Positions 1-8,555 of a stretch of DNA of 64,000 nucleotides are shown piece by piece (position 1 is the first letter of the stretch; the number at the start of each line of letters is the position of its first letter). The stretch is from Pelagicoccus sp. SDUM812003. Lineage in GTDB: Bacteria > Verrucomicrobiota > Verrucomicrobiia > Opitutales > Opitutaceae. Below the pieces are notes generated by a model. The model made no database searches. It worked only from the letters and a program-made list of their open reading frames with translations, and was not told where the DNA came from. Where the stretch lies: positions 124,001 to 188,000 of the forward strand of contig NZ_JARXHY010000012.1 of NCBI RefSeq assembly GCF_031127815.1, written 5' to 3'. A program made the translations under genes and the position numbers.

Positions 1-216
1 TGGATCGTCTATCAGTTCGCCCCGAACGGCAGGGTGTCGCCGGCCCAATGGGGCGGTGGCGACCACCAACCCGCAAATCGCATCGTGCTCGCCAACGCGG
101 GATGGGACGCTGATAAGATCGCTTTTCGCACGCCGGAGCGGTTGATCGCGATTTCCTTCAAGCTATCGGGCGCCAGTATCCAAAACGAACTGACGGAATT
201 GGAGGAGATGGAATGA
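1..216 (+). CDS. Pseudopilin-type protein, C-terminal part (Verru_Chthon cassette protein D-like)
   Basis: An open frame enters from the left edge and stops at 214-216; about 71 residues are visible, so its N-terminus and any prepilin cleavage motif lie outside the window. The tail is a mixed polar/hydrophobic stretch with no recognisable catalytic motif. The D-like assignment is by position: it is followed, with an ATGA stop/start overlap, by three genes that match the B, C and A members of the Verru_Chthon cassette, a pseudopilin-like gene set found in Verrucomicrobiota, and D is the remaining member. The overlap implies translational coupling in one operon. The function of the cassette is unknown; an envelope or secretion fibre is the usual guess from the type II/IV pilin-like N-termini. 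Confidence 0.6.
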   Translation, partial: WIVYQFAPNGRVSPAQWGGGDHQPANRIVLANAGWDADKIAFRTPERLIAISFKLSGASIQNELTELEEME

Positions 217-704
217 CCCGGCATCGCCATCCTTTCGTCGACAGACGCGCTGCGTGGAAACGAAGCGCTTTCACCCTATTGGAAGTCGTGGTGACCCTTG
301 CTATGTTGGCTGTCATCGCCATCCCAGCTCTTGGTCTCGCGACTATGGCGATTAGTCGCAACAAGGACCAGATGACCATCGGCAATGCCACCGAACTGAA
401 AAACCGTATCGATCTGGCCCTCAAAGCGGATCGGGACCTGACCTCAGGCGTTTTCGAGGAATCCTTCCTGCAAAGCGGACCGTTCGTCATTTTCGCGAGC
501 GAAGACCTCGAGTACATCGAGCACGGAACGCTCAGCGAGGAGAACGACCAATTCTATCGCATATCGGTCTCCGAGCCTGCTGGCTATCGCTATGCGGATG
601 AGGACGCCTATCGGGTGATGACTTACGAGTTCGTGTGGCCTTGGAACGGAGAAAATCCGGATCGGAACCAGCTTTTCTTCACGACCGTATTCAGAAAGTT
701 ATGA
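213..704 (+). CDS. Prepilin-type N-terminal methylation domain protein (Verru_Chthon cassette protein B-like)
   Basis: A 163-residue pseudopilin-like protein. Residues 18-40 hold a class III prepilin signal (polar leader, then AFTLLEVVVTLAML with Glu at the +5-type position) followed by the hydrophobic N-terminal helix typical of type II secretion and type IV pilus minor pilins. The remainder is a small globular domain. The start ATG overlaps the stop of the upstream gene (ATGA at 213-216), and its own stop overlaps the next start in the same way, so the four genes form one translationally coupled operon. It should be processed by a prepilin peptidase encoded elsewhere and inserted in the inner membrane. 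Assignment to cassette protein B is from its size, position and leader sequence; the role is unknown. Confidence 0.75.
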   Translation: MTRHRHPFVDRRAAWKRSAFTLLEVVVTLAMLAVIAIPALGLATMAISRNKDQMTIGNATELKNRIDLALKADRDLTSGVFEESFLQSGPFVIFASEDLEYIEHGTLSEENDQFYRISVSEPAGYRYADEDAYRVMTYEFVWPWNGENPDRNQLFFTTVFRKL

Positions 705-1660
705 CGAATTTCTCTAGAAACGGATTTACGCTGATCGAGCTGATCGTCGCGATGGCGATCTCAGTGGTGATCGCGGCTTTCGTTTTCAGTTTTGGCTCGA
801 GCCTAGCCGGCATTTGGAAAAACGCCAGCGGGCAAATCGATGCCGAACTCGATGCCAACCTCGCTCTGGATCAGATCGCCCGCGATCTGGAGTCAGCGAT
901 CATGCTGGAGAAAGCGAGTGGCGATGTGATGTTCGCTGTCGACATGCTGTCCAAGGAGGATATCTCAGCCATCCCCTTGAACGATCGCCTCTGGAAGATC
1001 GGCAGCGCCAGCCGGCCGGAAACGCTCGACGTGCATCTCTCGAACCACAACTACGGCTGGGCCGGCGCTTGGCTGCGCTTCTTTTCCTGCCAGCCGAGCG
1101 TGAACGCCGTTTCCTATCGCATCATTCGGAGGCCAGGCTTCACCGATTCCTCGACCGATCGCTATGTGCTCAACCGAAGCGTGGTCAGACAGGATCACAC
1201 GTTGGCTGCGGGCTGGGATATCACCAAGGGCGACTACGTGGATGGCTCGATTTCGAGAACGTCATACGATCTCGCTCCGAACATCAAGTTTCCCACCATC
1301 GACAACGCGTTTCTGGAAAACGTAGTGGATTTCGGGGTACGCCTCTATGTGTACGAAGCCGGAGCTCGGACGGAAGATGCTCCGTTCGGGATGCGGCTCG
1401 TCTTCCCTGCTGACGAGAATTCGCGACTGTCCGATGCGGATCGAACGCATCGGGGCCGAGCACGCCGCAACGTGACGAGTGAGAACCGTTATCCTGATGT
1501 CGTCGAAGTGTTCGTTCGAGTGCTCACCCAAAATGGAGCGGATCTCCTGAGAGAGCTAGAAAATGGAGCAGGGCAGTCCGACTACGAAGCCATCGTGTCG
1601 AGTCACAGCCGAGTCTACCGAAGGACGGTGAGCGTAGCGGGAACTCAATCGGAGCAATGA
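701..1660 (+). CDS. Prepilin-type N-terminal methylation domain protein (Verru_Chthon cassette protein C-like)
   Basis: A 319-residue protein with a classic class III prepilin leader: after about 8 residues comes GFTLIELIVAMAIS, with the Gly cleavage site and Glu5, then a hydrophobic helix. The ATG at 701 is chosen over an upstream in-frame start at 635 because it places the leader at the N-terminus and gives an ATGA overlap with the previous stop (702-704). The body resembles GspJ-like pseudopilins in size and layout (long globular C-terminal domain), as in Verru_Chthon cassette protein C. It is coupled by ATGA at 1657-1660 to the following large gene. Function inferred only as part of a pilus- or pseudopilus-like envelope assembly. 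Confidence 0.78.
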   Translation: MTNFSRNGFTLIELIVAMAISVVIAAFVFSFGSSLAGIWKNASGQIDAELDANLALDQIARDLESAIMLEKASGDVMFAVDMLSKEDISAIPLNDRLWKIGSASRPETLDVHLSNHNYGWAGAWLRFFSCQPSVNAVSYRIIRRPGFTDSSTDRYVLNRSVVRQDHTLAAGWDITKGDYVDGSISRTSYDLAPNIKFPTIDNAFLENVVDFGVRLYVYEAGARTEDAPFGMRLVFPADENSRLSDADRTHRGRARRNVTSENRYPDVVEVFVRVLTQNGADLLRELENGAGQSDYEAIVSSHSRVYRRTVSVAGTQSEQ

Positions 1661-4602
1661 AACGGATCGAGACAGGAAAGCCGACGGTTTCGTTGCGTCA
1701 GCGAAAAGGATTTGCCATCGTATTGGTGGCGGCTCTCGCCGGATTGGTGTTTCTACTGGGGGCCTCGCTCGTCGCCGTGTCGCAACTACAGCGCGCTTCG
1801 GCCCAATACGATCAACGCATGCAGCTCGCCCGCGACCACGCCCGAGCATCCTTCGAAATGGCCTTGGGCGAGCTTCAGCGACATGCCGGGCAGGATACCA
1901 CGGTGACGTTCACCGCGGACGCTTATCGTTCGCCAAGGGATGAGGATTTCAATGCGCCGAGCGATCCTGCCACCTCGGGCGTTTATCAACCCTTCTGGAC
2001 TGGCGTATCCAACGTAACCGGCGGGCCGCGATGGTTGGTGTCTAGGCCTTTCGGTCAATCCTTGGAACCGGATCCGCTGAAAGAAATACCGGATCCTGTC
2101 ACGCTCGTGGCTAGAGGCTCAGCGAAGCCGGCCAACGACTCGGATCAAGCCAGGCATGATGTCAGAGTCCCGAAGGCTCCGATCAAGGCAAAGGGCGTGC
2201 TAGGCTACCCTGCGCAAGAGGAAAGAGCCATTGGCCACACCGCCTACTGGGTCGGCGACCTCGGCGTCAAAGCCAGCTACGCCTTGTACGACAAGAGCGG
2301 CCAAGTGGAACACTACAAGGACAGCGAGAAGCTACGCCTGCGGCAAATGACCGCGTCTAATCCTCGTCACGACACAGTCGATACAAACCCCGTGCCCGTC
2401 GTCGCAGACGATGGAACCGTGTCGTATGACGACACGAACCCGATTCGAATCGATCAATATGTGAACGACTTCCAGTTTCGCCATCGGTTTGGCAGCGCCA
2501 ATGACGATCCGTACTTTTTCTTAAACGACCTCACCGAAGACGACGTCCAAAGGCGTTTTCATGACTACACGCCCCTCTCTATCGGCATCCTCTGCAACAC
2601 CGCCGAGGGCGGTTTGAAAAAGGATCTGACACCTGGAGTTGATATTGGGGAATCTGAAGGAGAGGAGCTATGGGATGGAACAGAGCTACAACGATTCAGT
2701 AATTTGTCGTTTCTAATAGAGCCTACCGCAAGCGCCTCGAATGGCTTGGCCTTGGCCTACGAGATCAGTCCAAGTGACAGTGAATCAGATACTCTCTTTT
2801 TTCATCCCATTCTCACCGACTTCAATCTGCGGGTAGGGTTTTGGCTACGATTCCAAGGTAATGTTGGAGAGTTGGTTCTGGGATACAACTTGGCAACCGA
2901 GCTATGGAATCCTTACTCTGCCACATTGATTCAAGATGGCAATATCAGGGTTAGGATCGAAAAACTGCCGTCTATCGCAGGAACCCTGAGAGGGCCTAGT
3001 GATACACGTGAATTTCTACTTAACCTGGAGGATGAAAGCCAGGTCTCGAGACCAATATACGAGCTGAGTAAATCGGTTTGGAGACCCGGAGAGATCGCGT
3101 TGTTCTCCGGGATCAGCGCAGTTCAACCTTCAAGCGACGTACATGAGCTTGATCGATTCAACCACGCCTCTATTGCTGAGGGGTTGCAACCAAGAATCTT
3201 TCGAGAGTCGGAAAGCGAGACTGTCCAACTTGATTTTAGTTTCGTAGATCCTGCTGACCCGACCACAGTCGTTCCTGCGTCTCTCGACGTTGTTCTCGAG
3301 ATCGATCGAGACGGATCCTTTATACGATTGGCTACTTACCGTTTGTCAGGTGAAGATTTACTTTTTCGTGCCAGCGAAGAAACGGTTGACCTAGGTATCG
3401 AATCGGACGCAACCTTTGCATTTACGTGGTCATTGAGTGACGAGGTTTTAAGTTCGGATTCTTTCAATGTACAAAAAACTGAATACGAGTTCGCGGACAT
3501 TGCGTCGAGTTTCACCAGCGAAGTGATTTCAGAGGATGCGTTGAATTCTCAGATCGTAGATGGCTCAATCACGCTCCTCGGCAGAAGGCCAGTGTCTGCT
3601 TCATCTGATGATTGGTCTTACGATATTCCATACGCTGAGATACCGCGACAAGAACTCACTTCTGTCGCAATGCTCAACCAATTCGGAGGCAGCTATGAAG
3701 GTCAGCCAGGAAAAGTCTCTTCGATACTCAACCCTCTTTTTGATACGAGTTTTTTCTCCACGGTTCCTCGCACCGGTCTGAATGCTCTAAACAATCTCAT
3801 TCTACCGAATGCGCATCTGCGAATCGAAGGAACTCCGACCGTCAGCGACCTGCAATCCATCAGGAGCGCTCAGTACCTCAAAGTACACGGGCAATTCAAC
3901 GTGAACTCTACCTCGAAGAATGCTTGGGCGGCGATATTGAGAGCAGTCGCGATGGATAACTGGCAATATGTGGCGCCGATCGTCGAAGAGGAGGACGAGG
4001 GTATTGGTATGTTAGATACAAGCGGCAAGTTCCTGTTTTTCAATTTTCCGCAAGCTTCACAAGAGGTTTATTCAGGTTCCTACGATTCCCCTTTTGCCGA
4101 CAGAATCGTGAAGCTTCGTAGAGGAATCATTCCACTAGACGATGGGGAAATTGTGGATCTTGCTCATAACATTGTATCCGAAATACGACAACACTTCGTG
4201 GCAGAAGGTGGTAGGCCGTTCAGGTCTATCGAGGATTTTCTAGATTCGGCGATCCTCGAAAGCGCGATCGCTGAAACATCGATCAACGACCCAGTACCGG
4301 ATGGAGAGGAACCTCGCGGCATACTCACTCAATCCACCATCATGAACGCATTGGCGCCTTATCTATCGGCTCGGAGCGAAACATTTTTGATTCGGGCCTA
4401 TGGGGATGCGGTGGATCCCGCCGATCCGAGTGACGTCTGGGCGAGGGCCTACTGCGAAGCGGTGGTGAGAAGGACGGTGGAAAAACATGAAACAGACTCC
4501 AATCCATCAGACACCATGAGCGCGACTTCGTCCGACGCCGGCGAGTTCGGTCGAAAGTTCGAGGTGATCGCCTTTCGATGGATGGATCCGGCGGACCTGT
4601 AG
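1657..4602 (+). CDS. Large membrane-anchored protein (Verru_Chthon cassette protein A-like)
   Basis: 981 residues. After a basic leader (residues 1-18) there is a single hydrophobic segment (about 19-43) like the PilX/GspK-type N-terminus, without the GFxxxE prepilin motif; the rest is a long extracytoplasmic region. Length and last place in the operon fit cassette protein A, normally the largest member. The start overlaps the upstream stop (ATGA at 1657-1660). The gene looks mosaic: about 1657-2630 and 4300-4602 are GC-rich like their surroundings, whereas 2640-4250 is visibly richer in A+T and uses AT-ending codons (TTA, AGT, AAT, AGA) more freely. The C-terminal third has helical segments reminiscent of GspK. 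The specific role is unknown. Confidence 0.75.
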   Translation: MKRIETGKPTVSLRQRKGFAIVLVAALAGLVFLLGASLVAVSQLQRASAQYDQRMQLARDHARASFEMALGELQRHAGQDTTVTFTADAYRSPRDEDFNAPSDPATSGVYQPFWTGVSNVTGGPRWLVSRPFGQSLEPDPLKEIPDPVTLVARGSAKPANDSDQARHDVRVPKAPIKAKGVLGYPAQEERAIGHTAYWVGDLGVKASYALYDKSGQVEHYKDSEKLRLRQMTASNPRHDTVDTNPVPVVADDGTVSYDDTNPIRIDQYVNDFQFRHRFGSANDDPYFFLNDLTEDDVQRRFHDYTPLSIGILCNTAEGGLKKDLTPGVDIGESEGEELWDGTELQRFSNLSFLIEPTASASNGLALAYEISPSDSESDTLFFHPILTDFNLRVGFWLRFQGNVGELVLGYNLATELWNPYSATLIQDGNIRVRIEKLPSIAGTLRGPSDTREFLLNLEDESQVSRPIYELSKSVWRPGEIALFSGISAVQPSSDVHELDRFNHASIAEGLQPRIFRESESETVQLDFSFVDPADPTTVVPASLDVVLEIDRDGSFIRLATYRLSGEDLLFRASEETVDLGIESDATFAFTWSLSDEVLSSDSFNVQKTEYEFADIASSFTSEVISEDALNSQIVDGSITLLGRRPVSASSDDWSYDIPYAEIPRQELTSVAMLNQFGGSYEGQPGKVSSILNPLFDTSFFSTVPRTGLNALNNLILPNAHLRIEGTPTVSDLQSIRSAQYLKVHGQFNVNSTSKNAWAAILRAVAMDNWQYVAPIVEEEDEGIGMLDTSGKFLFFNFPQASQEVYSGSYDSPFADRIVKLRRGIIPLDDGEIVDLAHNIVSEIRQHFVAEGGRPFRSIEDFLDSAILESAIAETSINDPVPDGEEPRGILTQSTIMNALAPYLSARSETFLIRAYGDAVDPADPSDVWARAYCEAVVRRTVEKHETDSNPSDTMSATSSDAGEFGRKFEVIAFRWMDPADL

Positions 4603-4703
4603 CCAATCCGCATGCTCCAGGCCGGGCGCGCCTGCTCCGTTTCAGAGTGAACTAGAGCGCGGCAGGTCGTACCCGCTCGGCGACTCGCGATTCGCAAGCC
4701 TCT

Positions 4704-4727
4704 CTCCCCCAGGGAGTTTTCATTTTT
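4704..4727 (+). terminator. Intrinsic terminator after the pseudopilin operon
   Basis: CTCCC (4704-4708), a 3-nt loop CCA, GGGAG (4712-4716), then TTTT-CA-TTTTT. It lies 100 bp past the stop of the cassette A-like gene and upstream of the SRP RNA, so it separates the two transcription units. Confidence 0.6.
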
Positions 4728-4769
4728 GCAAAAAAGGGGTTGAAACGTCGGTGAAGACCGTCGAGCCTC

Positions 4770-4882
<113 letters not shown>

Positions 4883-4890
4883 CCCAAGAC

Positions 4891-6039
4891 ATGAGCAGCG
4901 AAGGCTATCAGGTAATTGCCCGCAAGTGGCGCCCGCAGAAGTTCGACGACGTGGTCGGACAGGAGCACGTGGTGCGGACCCTGAAGAACGCTATCGAGCA
5001 GAATCGCATCGCTCACGCCTACCTCTTCGTAGGACCGCGCGGGACCGGCAAGACCACCACCGCCCGCATCTTCGCCAAATGCCTCAATTGCGAAGGCGGC
5101 CCGTTGGTCGATCCGCCTGAAGACTCCGAGATCTGCAAGGCGATCATGAACGGCAGCTGCATGGATGTGCTGGAGATCGACGGGGCATCCAACAACGGGG
5201 TGGAGCAGGTGAGGGCTCTGCGCGAGGACGCCCAATACGCCCCGAGCCAAGGCAAGTTCAAGGTCTACATCATCGACGAGGTGCACATGCTTTCCACCGG
5301 AGCCTTCAACGCGCTGCTGAAGATCCTCGAAGAGCCGCCGGCCCACGTGAAGTTCGTTTTCGCCACCACAGAGGCGCACAAGGTCCTGCCGACCATCGTG
5401 TCGCGTTGCCAGCGCTTCGACCTCAAGCCAATTCCGGAAAAGCTCATCCAGGAGCGCCTCGCCTTCATCGCTAAGGCGGAGGGCATTGAGGCCGACGACG
5501 CGGCCCTGAGCGCCGTCGCTCGGCTGGCAGACGGAGGGATGCGCGATTCGCAGTCCATCCTCGACCAGCTGATCGCCTTCTGCGGGAAGAAGATCACCGA
5601 AGCGGACGTGCTTCAGGTCTACGGTCTGGTCAGCGCGGACGACATTGACGCCCTCGCCATCGCCATCGCCACGGGTGACCACCCGCGCGTGCTGGAATTG
5701 AGCGACCAGTTCGACGCCTCTGGACAGGATTTCTACCGCGCACTGGTGGACCTGCAGGCCCGGGTGCGCCACGCCTTGATCGAAGCGGTGCGCGGAGGAG
5801 GGCAGACCGATAGTCTCGGCACCCCGCTGAGCACCGAATCGCTCACCCGTTTGCTCGATAGCCTGCGGCAGAGCGAATCCGGTTTGAAGTTTGGCCTCAC
5901 CGAAAAGGTCAACTTCGAGGTCGCGTTGTTGAAGGCCTCCGAGGAATGCCGAGCCCGGGCCATCGACAGTTTGATTCGCGAACTTTCGTCCCTAGCGGAG
6001 AACCTTCCGGAAACCGCTGACGAAAAAAAAAACGGCTGA
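4891..6039 (+). CDS. dnaX: DNA polymerase III subunit gamma (short dnaX product)
   Basis: 382-residue AAA+ clamp-loader ATPase that loads the beta sliding clamp in the replisome. Walker A GPRGTGKT is at 48-55, Walker B DEVH at 129-132, and the sensor 1/SRC motif (TIVSRCQRF) near 168-176; the Cys residues at 64, 67, 82 and 90 fit the zinc module. Domain III follows to about residue 365. The frame stops at 6037-6039 directly after a run of ten A (6023-6032, codons GAA AAA AAA AAC), far short of a full tau protein. The -1 frame stays open beyond (see the tau entry), so this is best read as the gamma product of a gene that also makes tau by slippage, as in E. coli (ribosomal) and Thermus (transcriptional). 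It starts 9 bp after the SRP RNA terminator. Confidence 0.95.
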   Translation: MSSEGYQVIARKWRPQKFDDVVGQEHVVRTLKNAIEQNRIAHAYLFVGPRGTGKTTTARIFAKCLNCEGGPLVDPPEDSEICKAIMNGSCMDVLEIDGASNNGVEQVRALREDAQYAPSQGKFKVYIIDEVHMLSTGAFNALLKILEEPPAHVKFVFATTEAHKVLPTIVSRCQRFDLKPIPEKLIQERLAFIAKAEGIEADDAALSAVARLADGGMRDSQSILDQLIAFCGKKITEADVLQVYGLVSADDIDALAIAIATGDHPRVLELSDQFDASGQDFYRALVDLQARVRHALIEAVRGGGQTDSLGTPLSTESLTRLLDSLRQSESGLKFGLTEKVNFEVALLKASEECRARAIDSLIRELSSLAENLPETADEKKNG

Positions 6040-6386
6040 GCGTCCCTGAACGGATTCCCTACACTGCGAATTCCATCAAAGCCGCTCCTGCTCGTCCGGA
6101 TCCGGTAGCCCCTCCGCCGGGCAGTCCCCCAGCTACAGACGAGCTAACCCCGGCCCACGAGGCGGACTACCAGATCGACGCTCCCGACGACGCCGATCTC
6201 GCCGAAATGCTCGGCAGCGCCATGCCGGTGAGAGACGAGGATATCGTGCCGGAAGACGGGTCCGAGCTGCCGGACATCGATACGTTGAAGAAGCGCATTC
6301 CTGAAAAGACGCAGGTGCTGATGGAGGAACTCTTTCGGGCCAAGCTCCAGAAGGTGGAGCGAGTGAATCCGAAAAAGATAAAGTAG
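6030..6386 (+). CDS. dnaX: dnaX tau-specific C-terminal extension, read in the -1 frame after the A10 run
   Basis: From the A10 run (6023-6032) the -1 frame is open for 118 codons to TAG at 6384-6386. It encodes a proline/alanine-rich linker (about 6080-6135) followed by an acidic segment and then a basic helical C-terminus containing [10 protein letters not shown] and ending in KKIK. This is the normal build of a tau C-terminal region (flexible linker plus small terminal domain contacting DnaB and the polymerase alpha subunit), giving a total of about 498 residues. It has no plausible ribosome binding site or start of its own. One inserted A (A11) or two lost (A8), by transcriptional slippage, or a -1 ribosomal slip on A AAA AAA, would fuse it to the gamma frame. 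A homopolymer assembly error would give the same picture; the precise stop after the run suggests real recoding. Confidence 0.8.
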   Translation, partial: KRLSVPERIPYTANSIKAAPARPDPVAPPPGSPPATDELTPAHEADYQIDAPDDADLAEMLGSAMPVRDEDIVPEDGSELPDIDTLKKRIPEKTQVLMEELFRAKLQKVERVNPKKIK

Positions 6387-6476
6387 GCCTGCCGGCTGAC
6401 CGCCCTGGCCCATGTCGCCGCAAGCGGGCGAACCGCGAAGCGTCTTCTCGTATCCGGAAATTGGAGATGCCTCGAG

Positions 6477-6989
6477 TTAGAGGCTTCGATCCGATTGCTC
6501 GACGAGCCAGTCGCGCAGCGTCGACAGATCTTCGTCCTTCAGGCTCATTTTCAAGTAGTTCGGGTCGAGCTCGAACGCTTTCAGAAGATAGAGCTTGGCG
6601 GAATCCAATTCGTCACTGCAACACGCGTAGCAGCCAAGGTTGTAGTGGATGATGGCTTCGTCAGGGAAGCGTTTGGCGGCTGTCTCCAGAATGCTGCGGG
6701 CGCCCGAGAGCGAGTTCGCCCGGCGCGTGACGAAAGCGAGATTGACCAGGTTTCCGGGATCGCTGGTTTCCAGCGACGCCAGATGGTTCGCCACTGGCAA
6801 GGCGTCGTTCCACCGCTCGGCTTCCATCAGAATCGCCAGTTTCATTTGCTGGGTCTCCTTGCGTTGCTCGTTCGGCGGACTCAAGTCCGCGAGCTCCCGC
6901 AGCGCGTCGTCAAACATGCCGAGCTCGCGATACCCGTTTGCGTAGGTCAAGGTCTTGCGGTACAGGATCTTTTCGCGCTCGCTCTGCAT
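6477..6989 (-). CDS. TPR-repeat protein
   Basis: About 170 residues from the ATG at 6989; an upstream in-frame TTG at 7076 would add 29 residues of low-complexity sequence and is less likely. Two to three TPR-like helical pairs are visible, the clearest in the second half (AIIHYNLGCYACC ... AKLYLLKAFELDPNYLKM), with the usual aromatic/Gly/Ala spacing. There is no signal peptide, so it is probably cytoplasmic and acts as a protein-protein adaptor. It converges on dnaX and is followed upstream by a 267-bp gap before the EF-hand gene, so it is probably monocistronic. The partner is not evident. Confidence is good that this is a real gene and a TPR protein, low for any specific role. Confidence 0.7.
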   Translation of the reverse strand: MQSEREKILYRKTLTYANGYRELGMFDDALRELADLSPPNEQRKETQQMKLAILMEAERWNDALPVANHLASLETSDPGNLVNLAFVTRRANSLSGARSILETAAKRFPDEAIIHYNLGCYACCSDELDSAKLYLLKAFELDPNYLKMSLKDEDLSTLRDWLVEQSDRSL

Positions 6990-7255
6990 TCGGCTCAAGC
7001 GTGGAAGGAGCGGGTGGATCAGGCAATAGCGAAACGAGCGCGGAGAAGAGGAGAGAAAAGCGCAACCGGGCTTCAAGCCAGGTTCCGCCTTCCAATCGAC
7101 ATCCCCCTGTCGAATCCTATCGTTGCGAATGAACCTTCACACGCAGGCGCTTCATCAGCGGCGATCGACGGACGAGACCGGAAGATGTCTAGAAAACCGG
7201 TCTCGCGTTTCGAAGCGCCGCCAAGTGGCACGGATCGTTCCGGGCTTCTGGACGA

Positions 7256-7708
7256 TCACTGTTCGGCAGCGTCGTCTGAGTTGTCGAGCGGGCAGTCTCC
7301 GCGACCCGGTCCGCCCCGATGCTTCCGGCCCATAGCCGATAGAGCGTTGAGAAGCTCTTCGGAGTCGAGCACGGCGTCTTCGTCGGCGTCGAAGTCTTCG
7401 ATCAGTCGGGCGGCGAGGTCTTCAGGACCTATCGGTCCACGACCCTTGCGATCATTGTTCAGCCCCTTGCCTGGGCGCTCCGCCCGTTGCTCCATGCGCT
7501 TCTCTCGCATTCCTTGCAGGGCGGTGGCAAGCTCCTGCTGAGTGAGCGTATTGCTCTCGTCCGTATCGTAGTCGGTGAAGAACTCGACCACGACCTCTTC
7601 GGCAGGCGGAGGAGGCGGGGGTGGTCCCCAGGGTCGGGCGGATGCGGTGGCTGCGATGATACTGGCCAATGGAACAAGCCCTCCGGCGATGAGTAGTTTC
7701 GTTTTCAT
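7256..7708 (-). CDS. Secreted EF-hand calcium-binding protein
   Basis: 150 residues. A signal peptide (about 1-24, basic start, hydrophobic core, ASA-R cleavage) is followed by a run of eight prolines (29-35 region) and two EF-hand loops: residues 48-59 (D48, D50, S52 and the 12th-position E59) and 107-118 (D107, D109, D111, E118). The region between is rich in Arg/Lys, and the C-terminus is Gly-rich and then acidic, with one Cys. It should be periplasmic or exported and bind Ca2+ or a similar divalent metal. An AGGAAAA ribosome binding site sits 6-7 nt before the ATG. The gene is divergent from the two-component system at 7884, sharing a 175-bp intergenic region that holds a perfect inverted repeat (7818-7835), so it is a likely target of that regulator. 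Confidence 0.85.
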   Translation of the reverse strand: MKTKLLIAGGLVPLASIIAATASARPWGPPPPPPPAEEVVVEFFTDYDTDESNTLTQQELATALQGMREKRMEQRAERPGKGLNNDRKGRGPIGPEDLAARLIEDFDADEDAVLDSEELLNALSAMGRKHRGGPGRGDCPLDNSDDAAEQ

Positions 7709-7817
7709 TACGTTTTCCTTTCGTTGATTCGTTTGAGTCCGTTTTCGGAAGCGCTCTGGCTCCTCGTTTGCAGGTCCCTAGTAAAGCGCAGGGAAATTAC
7801 AGGGCTTTGGCGGCGCC

Positions 7818-7835
7818 CATTACACATTTGTAATG
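7818..7835. promoter_or_regulatory. Inverted repeat CATTACA-N4-TGTAATG, candidate response-regulator binding box
   Basis: A perfect 7+7 bp inverted repeat with a 4-bp spacer (CATT), in the region between the EF-hand gene (start 7708, minus) and the response regulator (start 7884, plus). From memory it matches the CATTACA-N4-TGTAATG palindromes described for the E. coli CusR/HprR regulators, the same subfamily as the adjacent regulator. It is therefore a candidate autoregulatory operator controlling both divergent genes. Its position also argues against translation starting at the in-frame codon at 7833, which lies inside the box. Confidence 0.55.
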
Positions 7836-7883
7836 AAGCAGGCGCTTGTATTGAGGACGAGGCGGGCAATACTCGTCGAAGAA

Positions 7884-8555
7884 ATGAAGCTGCTACTGAT
7901 CGAAGATGAGAAGAAGATCTCGGACTTTGTCGTCAAAGGGCTGAGGGAGCAGGGGTTCGTGGTCGAACATGCTAGCGATGGGAACGATGGCTACCTGCAC
8001 GCCACCACGCAAAGCTACGATGTGATCATTCTCGACATCATGCTACCGGGGCGCGATGGGCTGAGCATTCTCAAAGCGCTTCGCAAATCGGGCAATACGG
8101 TGCCCGTCATTCTCGTGACGGCGCGGGGCGAGCTTGATGAGCGGTTGGAGGGCTTGAATCTAGGCGCCGATGACTACCTGACGAAACCGTTCTACTTGGA
8201 CGAGCTCATCGCTCGCATCCAGGCTTTGCATCGGCGCTCGACCGGGACTCAGCTTAGTTTGATGCAGGTGGGAGATCTCGTGATCAATCTAACCACACGA
8301 GAAGCAAAGCGTGGCGACGAGGCGATCGAGCTGACCATGCGCGAGTTCAATCTGCTCGAGTATTTGATGCGCTCGCCAGCCCGCGTGCTCACGCGTACCC
8401 AAATTTTGGAGCACGTGTGGGGGTACGATTTCGACCCCAATACCAATGTAGTCGATGTTTGCATACAAAGGCTTCGAAAAAAGGTCGACGCCGGTAGGGA
8501 AACCGCCTTGATCGAGACCGTACGGGGAGCGGGTTATCGAATGAAGAAGCTATGA
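7884..8555 (+). CDS. OmpR-family response regulator (CusR/CopR-like)
   Basis: 223 residues. Receiver domain 1-115 with the acidic pair E7/D8, phosphoacceptor D51 (VIILDIMLP), conserved Thr in VTARG and Lys in TKPF. A winged-helix DNA-binding domain (about 125-220) has the usual LTMREFNLLEYLM and VRGAGYRM signatures. The ATG at 7884 (MKLLLIEDE) is preferred over an in-frame codon at 7833, because the receiver fold begins there and because 7833 lies within a putative operator. The stop overlaps the sensor kinase start (ATGA at 8552-8555). Sequence style and the CATTACA box resemble the heavy-metal/oxidative-stress CusR-HprR group; the actual signal is unknown. Confidence 0.93.
   Translation: MKLLLIEDEKKISDFVVKGLREQGFVVEHASDGNDGYLHATTQSYDVIILDIMLPGRDGLSILKALRKSGNTVPVILVTARGELDERLEGLNLGADDYLTKPFYLDELIARIQALHRRSTGTQLSLMQVGDLVINLTTREAKRGDEAIELTMREFNLLEYLMRSPARVLTRTQILEHVWGYDFDPNTNVVDVCIQRLRKKVDAGRETALIETVRGAGYRMKKL

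Noticed and set aside
4891-6386. dnaX as a pseudogene broken by a frameshift
   Set aside because: The break falls exactly in an A10 run at the end of the gamma region and both frames look functional, as expected for programmed slippage; sequencing error cannot be excluded but decay is unlikely.
6133-6423. Minus-strand frames opposite the tau extension
   Set aside because: Low-complexity Arg/Pro/Ser composition; explained as the antisense of the tau-coding -1 frame.
7833-7883. N-terminal extension of the response regulator from 7833
   Set aside because: Lies inside the inverted-repeat box and precedes the conserved receiver start; the ATG at 7884 fits the family.
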